Shown in pieces: positions 30,067-39,569 of a DNA stretch of 59,520 nt. The notes beneath the pieces are model-generated. The model worked only from the letters and a program-made list of their open reading frames with translations. It ran no database searches and was not told the DNA's origin. Within the stretch, counting starts at the first letter, position 1; each line of letters begins with the position of its first letter. Source of the stretch: Paenibacillus solanacearum (GTDB lineage: Bacteria; Bacillota; Bacilli; Paenibacillales; NBRC-103111). The translations under genes and the position numbers were made by a program. Location: contig NZ_CAJVAS010000039.1 in the NCBI RefSeq assembly GCF_910593845.1, positions 1 through 59,520 of the forward strand, read 5' to 3'.

Positions 30067-31200
30067 TTGCTTATGATCAAGATAGGCTCGCATGTATCGT
30101 TTTCCGATAAAGGTCTGCTCAACGCGGCGGAGGAAGCCGTATCTTACGGCTCCGGCACATTCATGATCTATACCGGCGCACCGCAAAACACGCGCCGTAA
30201 ACCGATAGAAAACCAATACATCGAAGAGGGCAAGGCGCTCATGGAAAAGCACGGCATCGGCGACATTATCGTCCATGCCCCATATATTATCAACCTTGGG
30301 TCGTATAAGGAAGACACGTATGAGCTGGCGATCCGTTTCCTTCAGGAAGAAATTCGCCGCACGGATTATATCGGCGTGAAGCAGATCGTTCTGCATCCCG
30401 GCGCTTATACGGACAAGGATGCCGAATACGGCATTTCCCGGATCGCGCAAGGCTTGAACGAAGTATTGGACGGCGTGAAAGACACGAACGTGAACATTGC
30501 GCTGGAGACGATGGCCGGCAAAGGAACCGAGATCGGCCGCAGCTTCGAGGAGCTGGCTTCGATCATCGAGAAGGTCGAGAATAACGGCAAGCTGACCATA
30601 TGTCTGGATACGTGCCACGTGAACGACGCCGGTTACGATATCGTGAACGACCTCGACGGCGTCGTCGAGCAGTTTGACCGCATCATCGGGCTGGACCGTC
30701 TCGCGGTTGTCCATTTGAACGACAGCAAAAACCCGAGAGGCGCCGGTAAAGACCGTCACGCTCCTGTCGGAGCGGGCTGGATCGGATTCAAGGCGATGCA
30801 CGGCGTCGTGCATCATGAGCAGTTGAAGCATTTGCCGTTTATTCTCGAGACGCCGTGGATCGGCAAAGAGGACAACAGCCAGCGTCCGATGTACGAGACG
30901 GAGATCGCGCTGCTCGGCGGTACGGTGAAGGAGCGTTTCGGCGAAGAGTTTCTGAGCGATGTCGAGAAGCTGGACCATTTCTTCACCAAGCAGGATATCC
31001 GCGCGCGGGAATACGTGCTGCAAACGTGGGATGTGCTGAAAACCGACGCGAAGGCCAAAAAAGCCGACGGCCGCGAGCCGATGGAGCGGCTGTACGATAT
31101 GGTGCTGGCCGAAAGCCTGCTGCCGGAGCTAAACGAAGAACAGGTAAACCAGCGGTTGACCGCTTGGTTCGCGGGCGAGCATCTGTTTGCCGCCGTATAA
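30067..31200 (+). CDS. nfo: Deoxyribonuclease IV (endonuclease IV) with C-terminal extension
   Basis: This zinc-dependent AP endonuclease cuts DNA 5' of abasic sites in base-excision repair. The TIM-barrel zinc ligands are visible in order: HVSF, HAPY, HPGAY, ETMAGKG, DTCH, HLNDSK, DRHAPVGAG and ETPW (Glu near 262). The core ends near residue 285, as usual, but about 90 further residues follow, helical and charged, with LEKLDHFF-like heptads and ending WFAGEHLFAAV. The start is TTG at 30067 (six bases after AAGGAG) or ATG 30073. In-frame continuity shows the tail is real. Confidence 0.93.
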   Translation: MLMIKIGSHVSFSDKGLLNAAEEAVSYGSGTFMIYTGAPQNTRRKPIENQYIEEGKALMEKHGIGDIIVHAPYIINLGSYKEDTYELAIRFLQEEIRRTDYIGVKQIVLHPGAYTDKDAEYGISRIAQGLNEVLDGVKDTNVNIALETMAGKGTEIGRSFEELASIIEKVENNGKLTICLDTCHVNDAGYDIVNDLDGVVEQFDRIIGLDRLAVVHLNDSKNPRGAGKDRHAPVGAGWIGFKAMHGVVHHEQLKHLPFILETPWIGKEDNSQRPMYETEIALLGGTVKERFGEEFLSDVEKLDHFFTKQDIRAREYVLQTWDVLKTDAKAKKADGREPMERLYDMVLAESLLPELNEEQVNQRLTAWFAGEHLFAAV

Positions 31201-31238
31201 AATAAAGGAATAGCAGCTGAAGGAGTAGACAGAACATC

Positions 31239-32129
31239 ATGATTCAAAAAGTAACCCCAACGAAAAGCGCCGATCTGACGAACCGCGCGCGCATGCTTGT
31301 GTCGTGCCCGGACCAACCCGGCATTGTTGCGGCGGTATCGCAATTTCTGTTCGAGCACGGAGCGAATATCGTACAATCGGATCAATACACGATGGACCCG
31401 GAAGGCGGATTGTTCTTCATCCGGATCGAGTTCGACCTCGAGAAGCTGGACAGCCGGGAGGCGCAGCTGAAGGCCGACTTCGCCGAGGTTGCGGCCAAGT
31501 TTCGGATGGAGTGGAGCATGACCCGGGCAGATCGGAAGAAGCGGCTTGCCATCTTCGTCTCCAAGGAAGAGCATGCCTTGCTGGAGCTGCTGTGGCATTG
31601 GCAATCCGGCGATCTGGATGCGGAGATCGCCATGGTCATCAGCAACCATGACGATATGCGGGGATTGGTCGAGCCGCTGGGCATCCCGTATCACCATATC
31701 CCAGTGTCGGCCGAGACGAAGGCCGAGGCGGAGAAGCGCCAGCTGGAGCTGGTGTCCGGCGAAGTGGACGCTGTCGTTCTGGCCCGCTACATGCAGATCA
31801 TTACGCCGAAATTCATCGAGCATTTCCCGAACCGGATCATCAATATTCACCATTCCTTCCTGCCGGCTTTCGTCGGCGGCAAGCCGTATGCGCAAGCGTA
31901 TAACCGCGGCGTCAAAATCATCGGCGCGACCGCGCACTATGTGACCGAGGAGTTGGACGGCGGCCCGATCATCGAGCAGGACGTGCAGCGGGTCAGCCAC
32001 CGCGACAACGTCGATGACCTCAAGCGGATCGGGCGCAACATCGAGCGGACCGTATTGGCGCGCGCCGTGTCGTGGCATGTGGAGGATCGCGTTATCGTGC
32101 ACCAGAACAAAACGGTAGTGTTCAGCTAA
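31239..32129 (+). CDS. purU: Formyltetrahydrofolate deformylase
   Basis: PurU hydrolyses 10-formyl-THF to THF and formate, balancing one-carbon pools. The 296-residue protein has an N-terminal ACT domain (ARMLVSCPDQPGIVAAVSQFL, about 14-85) and a formyltransferase domain from about 95. NIHHSFLPAFVGGKPY and GATAHYVTEELDGGPII hold the catalytic Asn/His/Asp triad residues. The ATG follows GAAGGAG. It is 38 bases after nfo and probably cotranscribed. Confidence 0.95.
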   Translation: MIQKVTPTKSADLTNRARMLVSCPDQPGIVAAVSQFLFEHGANIVQSDQYTMDPEGGLFFIRIEFDLEKLDSREAQLKADFAEVAAKFRMEWSMTRADRKKRLAIFVSKEEHALLELLWHWQSGDLDAEIAMVISNHDDMRGLVEPLGIPYHHIPVSAETKAEAEKRQLELVSGEVDAVVLARYMQIITPKFIEHFPNRIINIHHSFLPAFVGGKPYAQAYNRGVKIIGATAHYVTEELDGGPIIEQDVQRVSHRDNVDDLKRIGRNIERTVLARAVSWHVEDRVIVHQNKTVVFS

Positions 32130-32631
32130 AAAGAGAGCGAACGCGCGGAACGGCGGGCTCGGCGGAGCCTGCCGAATCCGTGCTCTTGGCGTGCGGTGCG
32201 GCAGGGAAGGCGGTCGCACCGCTGCCTCGCCGCTGTGCGCTTCACCACTTTAAAGCAATCGCAGAGTCGTCTTGTTGCAGGCAGCGAAGCAGTCGGCTGA
32301 CCGGAGGACAGGCGTATCTGCCGGCAAGCCTCTGCCTGGCGGTTGTCCTGCGCACACGTCCGGTAGATGTCGTGCGGCAGCTCGCCAGGGCTCTGCTGTC
32401 GTCATGCGTCCCGTGCGGGTGCGGGAAGCCGCAGGAATGGGGAACACAAATTTTTCACGTATGTTTCGCCGTTTGTTATGGCAAACTGGGACAGGGAATG
32501 GTACAATAAGGCAAGTTTAAATAAACGACAATGCACACGTGAACAATGGCCTTGTTTGATAAATGAACGAAGTCGGACATGCTTATACGCCGAAGGTCTC
32601 ATGTGCTGTAAAAAGACGTAGGAGGATAACA
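32130..32631 (+). other. Long spacer and promoter region before tkt
   Basis: About 370 bases of GC-rich DNA carry no supported gene or obvious terminator. Near the end TGGTACAAT at 32499-32507 is an extended -10 element and the likely tkt promoter. The tkt ribosome binding site, AGGAGG, ends the spacer. A leader of about 120 bases would precede the tkt start. Confidence 0.45.
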
Positions 32632-34635
32632 ATGACGGTAACAAACAAATCGATCGAACAATTATCTGTGGATACGATCCGTACGCTCTCCATCGATGCG
32701 GTGGAAAAAGCGAAGTCCGGCCACCCGGGCATGCCGATGGGCGCTGCGCCGATGGGGTACGAGCTGTTTGCCAAGGTGATGAACCATAACCCGGATCAGC
32801 CGAACTGGATCAACCGCGACCGTTTCGTGCTGTCGGCAGGACACGGCTCGATGCTGCTGTACAGCCTTCTGCATCTGAGCGGCTACGATCTTCCGTTGGA
32901 AGAGCTGCAGAAGTTCCGCCAATGGGGCAGCCTGACGCCGGGTCACCCGGAAGTGGGACATACGCCGGGCGTTGACGCGACAACCGGTCCGCTGGGACAA
33001 GGTTTCGGCATGGCTGTCGGTATGGCGATGGCGGAAGCGCATCTGGCTGCGGCATACAACCGCGATCAATTTAACGTAATCGATCACTATACATACGTCA
33101 TCTGCGGCGACGGAGACCTGATGGAAGGCATCTCGTCCGAATCCGCTTCGCTGGCAGGCCACCTCAAGCTCGGCAAGCTGATCGTGTTGTACGATTCCAA
33201 CGATATTTCGCTCGACGGCGAGCTGAACCTGTCCTTCTCCGAGAACGTGGCGACGCGCTTCGAAGGCTACGGCTGGCAAGTGCTTCGCGTCGAGGACGGC
33301 AACGATTTGGACGCGCTTCACCAAGCGGTGCTCTCCGCACAGGCGGACTACCGTCCGACTATGATCGAAGTGAAGACGGTCATCGGCTACGGCAGCCCGA
33401 ACAAAGCGGGCAAAGGCGGCCACGTCGGCCCGCACGGTTCTCCGCTTGGCGTGGACGAAGTGGCGCTCACGAAGAAAGCGTACGGCTGGGACGACTCGCA
33501 GCATTTCCATGTGCCTGCTGAAGTACGCGCGCATTTTGACGAAGTGAAGCAAAAGGGCATTCAAACCTACGAAGCATGGCAAAAGCAATTTGCGGCCTAC
33601 GCAAGCGCTTATCCGGAGCTGGCGAAGCAGTTCGAAACCGCGGTAGCGGGCGACCTGCCGGAAGGCTGGGACAAAGACATTCCGGCTGAGATTCCGGCCG
33701 ATAAAGGCACGCGGACCGCTTCCGGGATCGTGCTGAACGCGATCGCGCAGAACACGCCGGCGCTCGTAGGCGGCTCCGCCGACCTCGAGTCTTCCACGAT
33801 GACGCACATGAAAGGCCTTGGACAAATGACGGCCAAAGACTATAGCGGCCGCAACATTTACTACGGCGTGCGCGAGTTCGGCATGGGCGCGGCAGTGAAC
33901 GGCATGCTGCTGCACGGCGGCTTGAAAGTATTCGGCGGCACGTTCTTCGTCTTCTCCGATTACTTGCGTCCGGCGATTCGTCTCGCTTCGATCATGAACG
34001 TACCGGCGATCTACGTGTTCACGCACGACAGCATCGGTGTCGGCGAAGACGGCCCGACGCATGAGCCGATCGAGCAGCTCGCGGCGCTTCGCGTCATTCC
34101 GGGGCTGACGGTCATCCGTCCGGCCGACGGCAGCGAGACGGCAGCGGCATGGCGTTATGCGGCGGAGAACAAGCGCGGTCCGGTTGCGCTGATCTTTTCC
34201 CGCCAAGCGGCCGCACAGCTGGAAGGCACGAAGGACGGCGCGGTGAACCGCGGTGCATACGTGCTCTCCGATGCGCCAGGCGGCAAGCCGCAAGCGCAAC
34301 TCCTGGCAACGGGAACGGAAGTGCAGCTCGCGGTAGCGGCGCAAAAGCAGCTGGCCGAAGAAGGCATCGCGGTTCGCGTCATCAGCATGCCGAGCTGGGA
34401 GCTGTTCGACAAGCAGTCGCAGGAGTACAAAGATTCCGTCATTCTCCCGGACGTCAAAGCGCGTCTTGCGGTAGAAATGGGTCACTCGTTCGGCTGGGAG
34501 CGTTATGTCGGCGACCAGGGCAGCGTGCTGGGCATCAACAAGTTCGGCGCATCCGCTCCGGGGCCGGTCGTGATTCGCGAGTACGGCTTTACGGTTGAAA
34601 ACGTCGTTTCCCAAGTGAAACAGCTTCTGAAATAA
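32632..34635 (+). CDS. tkt: Transketolase
   Basis: Transketolase moves two-carbon units in the pentose phosphate pathway with thiamine diphosphate. The 667-residue length is standard. GHPGMPMGAAPMGYEL near 26 and the TPP motif beginning CGDGDLMEG near 157 and ending in N are present; the pyrimidine-binding half includes FVFSDYLRPAIRLA and THDSIGVGEDGPTHEPIEQLA. ATG 32632 is chosen because AGGAGG precedes it; a longer frame upstream has no site. A nucleoside phosphorylase and, further on, pgi lie downstream. Confidence 0.97.
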   Translation: MTVTNKSIEQLSVDTIRTLSIDAVEKAKSGHPGMPMGAAPMGYELFAKVMNHNPDQPNWINRDRFVLSAGHGSMLLYSLLHLSGYDLPLEELQKFRQWGSLTPGHPEVGHTPGVDATTGPLGQGFGMAVGMAMAEAHLAAAYNRDQFNVIDHYTYVICGDGDLMEGISSESASLAGHLKLGKLIVLYDSNDISLDGELNLSFSENVATRFEGYGWQVLRVEDGNDLDALHQAVLSAQADYRPTMIEVKTVIGYGSPNKAGKGGHVGPHGSPLGVDEVALTKKAYGWDDSQHFHVPAEVRAHFDEVKQKGIQTYEAWQKQFAAYASAYPELAKQFETAVAGDLPEGWDKDIPAEIPADKGTRTASGIVLNAIAQNTPALVGGSADLESSTMTHMKGLGQMTAKDYSGRNIYYGVREFGMGAAVNGMLLHGGLKVFGGTFFVFSDYLRPAIRLASIMNVPAIYVFTHDSIGVGEDGPTHEPIEQLAALRVIPGLTVIRPADGSETAAAWRYAAENKRGPVALIFSRQAAAQLEGTKDGAVNRGAYVLSDAPGGKPQAQLLATGTEVQLAVAAQKQLAEEGIAVRVISMPSWELFDKQSQEYKDSVILPDVKARLAVEMGHSFGWERYVGDQGSVLGINKFGASAPGPVVIREYGFTVENVVSQVKQLLK

Positions 34636-34752
34636 ATGATTGCTGATGAAGGACGCCGCGGATGGCGATCGGACGCTTCGGGCTTGCAGCGCAGGCTCGG
34701 AGCGGTCCGAAGCTTCCCGGCGTTCGTCAATGCTTAAAGGAGAATCCGGTTC

Positions 34753-35070
34753 ATGTCCCAATTCGAGAACGTTACCGCCGTAAAGAAAGCGAATATTTAC
34801 TTTGACGGCAAAGTCACAAGCCGCACCGTCCTGTTTGCCGACGGCACCAAGAAGACGCTTGGCATTATGCTTCCGGGCGAATACGAGTTCGGTACGGATG
34901 CGAAGGAAATTATGGAGATTATGGCAGGCGAGCTCAAGGTGCTGCTTCCGGGCGCAAGCGAATGGCTGCACATTAACGGCACGGGGGAATTTACCGTACC
35001 GGCCAACAGCAAGTTCAAGCTCGAGATCCAGACCGTGACGGATTACTGCTGCTCTTATATCGCTGAGTAA
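34753..35070 (+). CDS. ppnP: Pyrimidine/purine nucleoside phosphorylase
   Basis: PpnP (DUF1255) is a small cupin that phosphorolyses several nucleosides to base and ribose 1-phosphate. The 105-residue length and motifs SRTVLFADGTKKTLGIMLPGEYEFGT and FTVPANSKFKLEI are typical. The ATG follows AAAGGAGAATCC. It is 117 bases after tkt; a link to pentose metabolism is possible. A terminator follows. Confidence 0.9.
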   Translation: MSQFENVTAVKKANIYFDGKVTSRTVLFADGTKKTLGIMLPGEYEFGTDAKEIMEIMAGELKVLLPGASEWLHINGTGEFTVPANSKFKLEIQTVTDYCCSYIAE

Positions 35071-35093
35071 TCTTTCGGACGAGAATATAAAAG

Positions 35094-35158
35094 AACCCCG
35101 CAGACAACGAGGGCGCTTCCTATGGGAAGTGCTGCGCTCGCGTCTTGCGGGGTTTTTG
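35094..35158. terminator. Bidirectional terminator after ppnP
   Basis: AACCCCGCAGAC pairs with GTCTTGCGGGGTT over a long arm that includes a second stem, and TTTTTG follows. It serves ppnP and the converging dehydrogenase-PilZ gene. Confidence 0.75.
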
Positions 35159-35225
35159 TTAACGTGCATACGGAAAATGTAAGCTTGGGCAAGCATGTAA
35201 GCGAACCAATCCACTGTGGCTGCGA

Positions 35226-36503
35226 TTACAAGGCGGTGTCCGCTTCCGGCTCGCTGCTCTGGCTGCGGATATACTGCTCCAGCTTGAGCCGCACATGCGG
35301 CGAGAGGCCGGACAGCATGCAGCCGTAGCGGAACTGACTCTCCTCGTGATCGATGCGGATGATGCGCGCCGTAATCGGGGGCAGCTCGGCCTCCTGCGGA
35401 AAATGGATCACAATGAACATATCACGGGCAAGCGGCGTTTCGGATAAGATGCGAATGCCGCTGTCCGACAAGTCCTCCAGCATCCCGTCAATCAGCTGTC
35501 CGGAGAATGCGCCTTCCTGCTCCCATTGATAGACCGACAGGTGAAGCTTGATATTCATGCGGATGCGCGTGCTTTTGCGGCGTTCCCCGTCCGCTCCGGC
35601 TTGTCCGCCGGATGGCCGGCCGCTGACCTCGGCATGGATCCAGTCTTCATAGCATTTGACGACTGCGCTCAAGTCTTCGTCGCCGAGCCCTTTGCCGAAT
35701 CCCATCTGGAACAGGCTGGAAGCGGCGCGAAGCATCGGGGCGGGCATGCGGAACCGATTCGTCGCGTCCTCGGCCAGAATCAAATCCTTGAGCATCAGGC
35801 CAAGGGAGAACTGGCTGCTGAAATCGCGTTCGACGATTTTCGGACCTTTCAGCTCCGCTTGCTTGCTGTTGGCGCCGCCGGCTTGCACGATGCTCAGGAA
35901 GTTCGAAGGATCAATTCCGGCCTTGACGGCCATGGCCAGCCCTTCTACAAGCGCAGCGGCATTAATGCCGACGATCGTATTATGCGCCAGCTTCGCATAC
36001 GACCCGGAACCGGACGGTCCCATATAGATAATCGTCGTACCCATCGCTTCCAGCACGTCCCGGTGCTTCTCCAGCGCTTCTTCCGGTCCGCCAACCATAA
36101 AGCCGAGCGTTCCGCTCTCCGCCGCCGGCTTGCTGCCGGCAACCGGCGCGTCCAGGAAGTCGGCCAGATGCGCGGCGCACTCGTCATGCAGCCTTCGGCT
36201 CGTCTCCGGCGATACGGTGCTGCAGTCGATGACGGTTTGTCCGGGCCGCAGGCTGTGGACGATCCCGTTCGCTCCGAAGACGGCGTCCAGCACGACCTGC
36301 TCCGTGCTCAGCATCGTAATGACGACATCCGCCTCCTGCGCGGCGTCCGCCGGACTTTGGGCCACTCGGGCCCCCAGTAGGGCCGGATCATTCGCTTTCT
36401 CCGCGGAACGGTTATAGACGGCGACGGAGAAGCCTTTCTTCAATAAATTGGCGGCCATAGGCTTGCCCATGGTTCCCAGCCCGATAAAAGCGATGGTTTT
36501 CAA
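35226..36503 (-). CDS. 3-hydroxyisobutyrate-dehydrogenase-like enzyme fused to a PilZ domain
   Basis: Residues 1-290 are a complete beta-hydroxyacid dehydrogenase: GLGTMG at 8-13 binds NAD(P), DAPVAGSKPAAESG near 118-131 is the substrate loop, and Lys171 with Asn175 (KLAHN) is the catalytic pair. After a Gly/Ala-rich linker (295-306) comes a PilZ domain with R309-K-S-T-R313 and D344-L-S-D-S-G349, the two c-di-GMP-binding motifs, both intact. The TTG at 36503 is preferred as start because AGAGGTGA lies five bases upstream; it gives 425 residues. The fusion suggests an enzyme switched by c-di-GMP. This is inference; the fold assignments are strong. Confidence 0.88.
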   Translation of the reverse strand: MKTIAFIGLGTMGKPMAANLLKKGFSVAVYNRSAEKANDPALLGARVAQSPADAAQEADVVITMLSTEQVVLDAVFGANGIVHSLRPGQTVIDCSTVSPETSRRLHDECAAHLADFLDAPVAGSKPAAESGTLGFMVGGPEEALEKHRDVLEAMGTTIIYMGPSGSGSYAKLAHNTIVGINAAALVEGLAMAVKAGIDPSNFLSIVQAGGANSKQAELKGPKIVERDFSSQFSLGLMLKDLILAEDATNRFRMPAPMLRAASSLFQMGFGKGLGDEDLSAVVKCYEDWIHAEVSGRPSGGQAGADGERRKSTRIRMNIKLHLSVYQWEQEGAFSGQLIDGMLEDLSDSGIRILSETPLARDMFIVIHFPQEAELPPITARIIRIDHEESQFRYGCMLSGLSPHVRLKLEQYIRSQSSEPEADTAL

Positions 36504-36642
36504 TAATATCACCTCTTCCACTGATTGTAACATTTCATCGCTTTACTGTGAAATGGACACTTGCTTTCCCGAGGTAAAGTGAAGTATGCTATGGAAAAGC
36601 GAATATACAGCAAAAGTATAAGGTTAGGGGGATTTGTGATCA

Positions 36643-37998
36643 ATGAGCGGTAAGCTTCGTTTCGATTACAGCAAAGCGCTCGGCTTCGTCGCGAAGCACG
36701 AGGTGAATTATTTGGAGGCGGCGGTGCAAAAGGCGCACGAGCAGCTTCATGAGAAAACTGGCGCAGGCAGCGACTATCTCGGATGGATTGACCTTCCGGT
36801 GAATTACGATAAAGAGGAATTTGCGCGAATTCAGCAGGCGGCAAGGCAAATCCAGTCCGACTCCGACGCGCTCGTCGTGATCGGCATCGGCGGATCGTAT
36901 CTCGGAGCAAGAGCGGCGATCGAGATGCTCAGCCACAGCTTCTATAACTTGCTTCCCAAAGGCAAGCGCAAGACGCCGGAAGTATATTTTGTCGGACAAA
37001 ACATCAGTTCTACATATGTGACGCACCTGCTGCAACTGCTTGAAGGGAAAGACATCTCCGTGAACGTCATTTCCAAATCGGGCACGACGACGGAGCCGGC
37101 GATCGCTTTCCGCATTTTCCGCGACCTGCTCGAGAAGAAGTACGGCAAGGAAGCGGCGCGCAAGCGTATTTACGCTACGACGGACCAAGCCAAGGGCGCG
37201 CTGAAGAAGCTGGCGACGGAGGAAGGCTACGAAAGCTTCGTCATTCCGGATGACGTTGGCGGCCGCTATTCGGTGCTGACGGCGGTCGGTCTGCTGCCGA
37301 TCGCAACGGCAGGCGTCGATATCGAGGCGATGATGCGCGGAGCGGCGGATGCGCGCGAAGCGTATGCAAGCCCGAGCCTGCAGGAGAACGAAGCATACCA
37401 ATACGCAGCGGTGCGCAATGCGCTGTACCGCAAAGGCAAGACGACGGAAATTCTCGTCAACTACGAGCCGTCACTGCACTACGTGTCCGAATGGTGGAAG
37501 CAGTTGTTCGGCGAGAGCGAAGGCAAGGACAACAAAGGTATATATCCGTCCTCCGTCGATTTCTCCACCGATCTGCATTCGATGGGTCAATTCATTCAGG
37601 AAGGCTCGCGCAACCTGTTCGAAACGATCATCCAGGTAGAGCAGGTAGAGCACCATATCGAGATCGGCCACGATCCGCAAGACTTGGACGGGCTGAACTT
37701 CCTGACCGGCAAGACGATGGATTTCGTCAACAAGAAGGCGTTCCAGGGCACGATGCTGGCCCACTCCGACGGAGGCGTGCCGAATCTGATCGTGACGCTG
37801 CCGGATACGAGCGCGTATACGTTCGGCTACATGGTATACTTCTTCGAAAAAGCTTGCGGCATCAGCGGCTATCTGCTCGGCGTCAACCCGTTCGATCAGC
37901 CAGGCGTCGAAGCGTATAAGAAAAATATGTTCGCGCTGCTCGGCAAGCCGGGATACGAGAAAGAAAAAGCGGAGCTCGAAGCAAGACTGTCCGAATAA
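36643..37998 (+). CDS. pgi: Glucose-6-phosphate isomerase
   Basis: Pgi interconverts glucose 6-phosphate and fructose 6-phosphate. The 451-residue length is the bacterial short form. GIGGSYLGARA near 86 and VISKSGTTTEPA near 144 are the phosphate-binding segments, and the PGI signature region GGRYSVLTAVGLLP lies near 206. The ATG follows AGGGGGATTTG. It is divergent from the dehydrogenase-PilZ gene, with about 140 bases between. Confidence 0.96.
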   Translation: MSGKLRFDYSKALGFVAKHEVNYLEAAVQKAHEQLHEKTGAGSDYLGWIDLPVNYDKEEFARIQQAARQIQSDSDALVVIGIGGSYLGARAAIEMLSHSFYNLLPKGKRKTPEVYFVGQNISSTYVTHLLQLLEGKDISVNVISKSGTTTEPAIAFRIFRDLLEKKYGKEAARKRIYATTDQAKGALKKLATEEGYESFVIPDDVGGRYSVLTAVGLLPIATAGVDIEAMMRGAADAREAYASPSLQENEAYQYAAVRNALYRKGKTTEILVNYEPSLHYVSEWWKQLFGESEGKDNKGIYPSSVDFSTDLHSMGQFIQEGSRNLFETIIQVEQVEHHIEIGHDPQDLDGLNFLTGKTMDFVNKKAFQGTMLAHSDGGVPNLIVTLPDTSAYTFGYMVYFFEKACGISGYLLGVNPFDQPGVEAYKKNMFALLGKPGYEKEKAELEARLSE

Positions 37999-38109
37999 AC
38001 GCGCGGTCGGTTCGCGCCCAGGCGGCGGAACGGCTGCCGGTTCATTGAAAAATGCTACGTTACGGTTTCACGGTTCACTGGCGTGAGATCGGATTTGAGT
38101 CATATGGCG

Positions 38110-38147
38110 AAAAAAGCGGTTCATCCTTCGGGTGGCTGCTTTTTTTG
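38110..38147 (+). terminator. Intrinsic terminator after pgi
   Basis: AAAAAGC at 38111-38117 pairs with GCTTTTT at 38138-38144, with an inner CATCC/GGGTG stem, and further Ts follow. It lies before the YigZ-family gene. Confidence 0.7.
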
Positions 38148-38201
38148 CAAATGGTGTATACGCTGCCATGCAGAAGGAGAGAAAGGAGGAGCCAAACGAA
38201 G

Positions 38202-38840
38202 GTGCTGATGCAATATCGTACGGTCAAAGGTCCGGGTCAGGCGGAAATCGTGATCAAGAAATCCCGCTTTATCGGTCATGCGAAACCGGTTGCATCCGAA
38301 GAGGAAGCCATCGAGTTTATTGAGGGGATCAAAAAGGAGTATTGGTCCGCAACGCATAACTGCTCCGCTTATATGATCGGCGAGCGCGACGAAATTCAGA
38401 AGGCGTCTGACGACGGCGAACCGAGCGGGACGGCGGGCAAACCGATCCTCGAGGTGATCAGAAACCAGGGGCTTAAAAACGTCGTCGTTGTGGTTACGCG
38501 TTACTTTGGCGGCATTATGCTGGGTGCGGGCGGATTGATTCGGGCGTATACGGACGGCGCGGTGGCCGGTTTGTCGGCTGCAGAGCAGGTGTATAAGGTA
38601 CTGCATCAAGAAGTGCGGGTGGAAATCGACTATACGTTATTGGGGAAAGTCGAGAACGAGCTGCGGGGACGCGACATGCTGATGGGGGAAACGGCATTTA
38701 CCGATAAAGTCACACTTTGTTGTTTGCCGCTTGCTGCGGAGGCCGATCACTTCGTCCATTGGATGACGGATCTAACCCATGGTCAAGGCGTGATTGTTCC
38801 AGGTGAAGAGCGATATATAGAGCATGCCGAGCTGCCCTGA
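38202..38840 (+). CDS. YigZ/IMPACT family protein
   Basis: The 213-residue protein has the UPF0029/IMPACT N-terminal fold, with SDDGEPSGTAGKPIL near 64-78 and TRYFGGIMLGAGGLIRAY near 98-115, and a smaller C-terminal domain. B. subtilis YvyE is the homologue; its relatives are linked to translation control but no bacterial activity is firmly known. GTG 38202 lies about 12 bases after AGGAGG; ATG 38208 is an alternative. It precedes a TetR regulator on the same strand. Confidence 0.85.
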   Translation: MLMQYRTVKGPGQAEIVIKKSRFIGHAKPVASEEEAIEFIEGIKKEYWSATHNCSAYMIGERDEIQKASDDGEPSGTAGKPILEVIRNQGLKNVVVVVTRYFGGIMLGAGGLIRAYTDGAVAGLSAAEQVYKVLHQEVRVEIDYTLLGKVENELRGRDMLMGETAFTDKVTLCCLPLAAEADHFVHWMTDLTHGQGVIVPGEERYIEHAELP

Positions 38841-38903
38841 GCAAGGGAGCCGGCGGCCTTGAATATAGAGGAAGCGAACTAGCGCAAAGGGGAGTGCGGG
38901 AAA

Positions 38904-39491
38904 TTGGCGAGAAAAGCGGTTGCACAGGAGTTGAGCCGTGAGCGGATTCTCGATGAAGCGAGGCAACTCTTCGTCGAGCACGGCTATCATGCTTTAACGA
39001 TGCGCAGCATCGCAAAGGCGATGGGATATAGTCATGGTGCGCTTTACTACCATTTTAAGGAAAAGGCAGAACTGTTCTACGCGTTGGTAACGGAAGACTT
39101 CAATACGCTGCTGGATCGTCAGCGGGAGATGCTGAGCCGAACGCGTCTCGGCGATTTGGCGCAGCTGGAACGGCTGATGCTGGAGTTCGTCCGCTTCGGC
39201 CTCGAGAATCCGAACCATTACGAGATCATGTTCATGATTAAAGATCCGGAGCTCCAGCGCTACTCGCGGACCGAGCAGGCGCAGAGCCTGGATTTGTTCG
39301 CAACGGTCGTGCGGGCGGTCGTGGCCAAGCAGCCGATGAGCGAAAAGAAGATGTACAGTTTGCCTTGGAGCTTGTTTATGTCGCTGCACGGATTCATCTC
39401 GTATAATATTCATTATAGCCAATCGTACGAGGACGTAAAAAAACTGGCCGAGTCGCACGTCAAATATTTATGCCAAGGGCTGCAAGCCTAA
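38904..39491 (+). CDS. TetR/AcrR-family transcriptional regulator
   Basis: The 195-residue protein has an N-terminal TetR DNA-binding domain at about 10-58 (ILDEARQLFVEHGYHALTMRSIAKAMGYSHGALYYHF across the helices) and an all-helical ligand domain with PNHYEIMFMI and SLHGFISYN, as in the WHG-type C-terminal family. The start is TTG after GGGGAGTG. It lies 63 bases after the YigZ-family gene. The ligand and target genes are unknown. Confidence 0.88.
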   Translation: MARKAVAQELSRERILDEARQLFVEHGYHALTMRSIAKAMGYSHGALYYHFKEKAELFYALVTEDFNTLLDRQREMLSRTRLGDLAQLERLMLEFVRFGLENPNHYEIMFMIKDPELQRYSRTEQAQSLDLFATVVRAVVAKQPMSEKKMYSLPWSLFMSLHGFISYNIHYSQSYEDVKKLAESHVKYLCQGLQA

Positions 39492-39569
39492 AATACGCTC
39501 CTGACACACATCCCAATAAATCGTTGCAGCCTGCTGCTTCAATGCTTTGAAGCATTGACGCTTGCCCGC

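Noticed and set aside
32662..35214. 850-codon open frame on the minus strand opposite tkt and ppnP
   Set aside because: It is antisense to two intact, well-conserved genes. Its product is rich in Arg/His/Val without any domain, which is typical of frames opposite GC-rich coding DNA.
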